DNA of 64,000 nt from Pegoplata infirma (taxonomy: Eukaryota; Arthropoda; Insecta; Diptera; Anthomyiidae), in assembly GCA_963921195.1 (NCBI GenBank), contig OY992540.1:188775576-188839575 (forward strand), given 5' to 3'. Each line of letters opens with the position of its first letter. Within the stretch, counting starts at the first letter, position 1. The position numbers and the translations under genes are program-made. A model generated the notes under the pieces. It made no database searches. It saw nothing but the letters and a program-made list of their open reading frames with translations, and had not been told where the DNA came from. Positions 63,979 to 64,000 of this stretch are shown here, in pieces.

Positions 63979-64000
63979 CACTCAACCAAAAATCATTGTA
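63979..64000 (+). mobile_element. Left end of another CACTCAACCAAAAATC element, running off the window
   Basis: CACTCAACCAAAAATCATTG preceded by TA; matches the terminus of the element at 59933-61013 (consensus CACTYAACC). Confidence 0.7.

Noticed and set aside
1..64000. Search for a multi-gene novel system (defence island, toxin-antitoxin, gene cluster)
   Set aside because: The only host genes are TRMU, CDC45 and Ide, which are conserved eukaryotic housekeeping genes; all remaining coding signal belongs to retroelements or the unidentified exon module in a transposon.

Overview
This is a nuclear genomic window from an insect, almost certainly a dipteran, and probably a fly with a repeat-bloated genome of the calyptrate/blowfly kind. 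The reasons are: three spliced eukaryotic genes whose reconstructed proteins read like the Drosophila orthologues; very AT-rich DNA; multi-kilobase introns packed with transposons; and mini-me-like repeats with an (RGAC)n tract, which are described from Diptera. The species itself is inference. Nothing prokaryotic is present (no operons, CRISPR or ribosomal sites).

Layout. 1-5.3 kb: a CR1-like LINE on the minus strand, split by a 3.0-kb terminal-inverted-repeat (TIR) element. That element contains a 2.0-kb hAT-type element, which contains a 592-bp MITE. 5.3-17.5 kb: no gene; a stack of non-autonomous DNA transposons, including a 6.2-kb hAT-type element with others nested inside. 18.0-21.7 kb (+): TRMU, the mitochondrial tRNA 2-thiouridylase, in 5 exons. 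21.7-26.0 kb: intergenic, with one hAT-type element and one nested TIR pair. 26.0-38.2 kb (-): CDC45 in two exons separated by a 10.5-kb intron; the intron holds a LINE with long open ORF1 and ORF2 (endonuclease, RT, RNase H) on the opposite strand. 38.2-44.1 kb: a mosaic of short TIR elements inserted into and beside each other, including a 1.85-kb palindrome. 44.2-59.5 kb (-): IDE (insulin-degrading enzyme/insulysin), 16 coding exons, 1002 residues. 59.5-64 kb: more TIR elements and a mini-me-like repeat.

The three genes are unrelated housekeeping functions (mitochondrial tRNA modification, the CMG replicative helicase, a zinc peptidase) and show no sign of joint regulation. Most of the non-coding DNA can be parsed into bounded mobile elements, because target-site duplications (TSDs) can be read directly and in several cases an empty copy of the target lies elsewhere in the window. 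The most interesting material is in these elements: six hAT-type insertions with exact 8-bp TSDs, four of them with dense family-specific end motifs; a set of TA-flanked elements that all begin CAC; a dispersed repeat filled with copies of GGGGATTATGACC; a transposon carrying a tandemly duplicated exon-intron-exon module; and a hotspot where about 20 short MITEs have landed in one another. I see no new multi-gene system.
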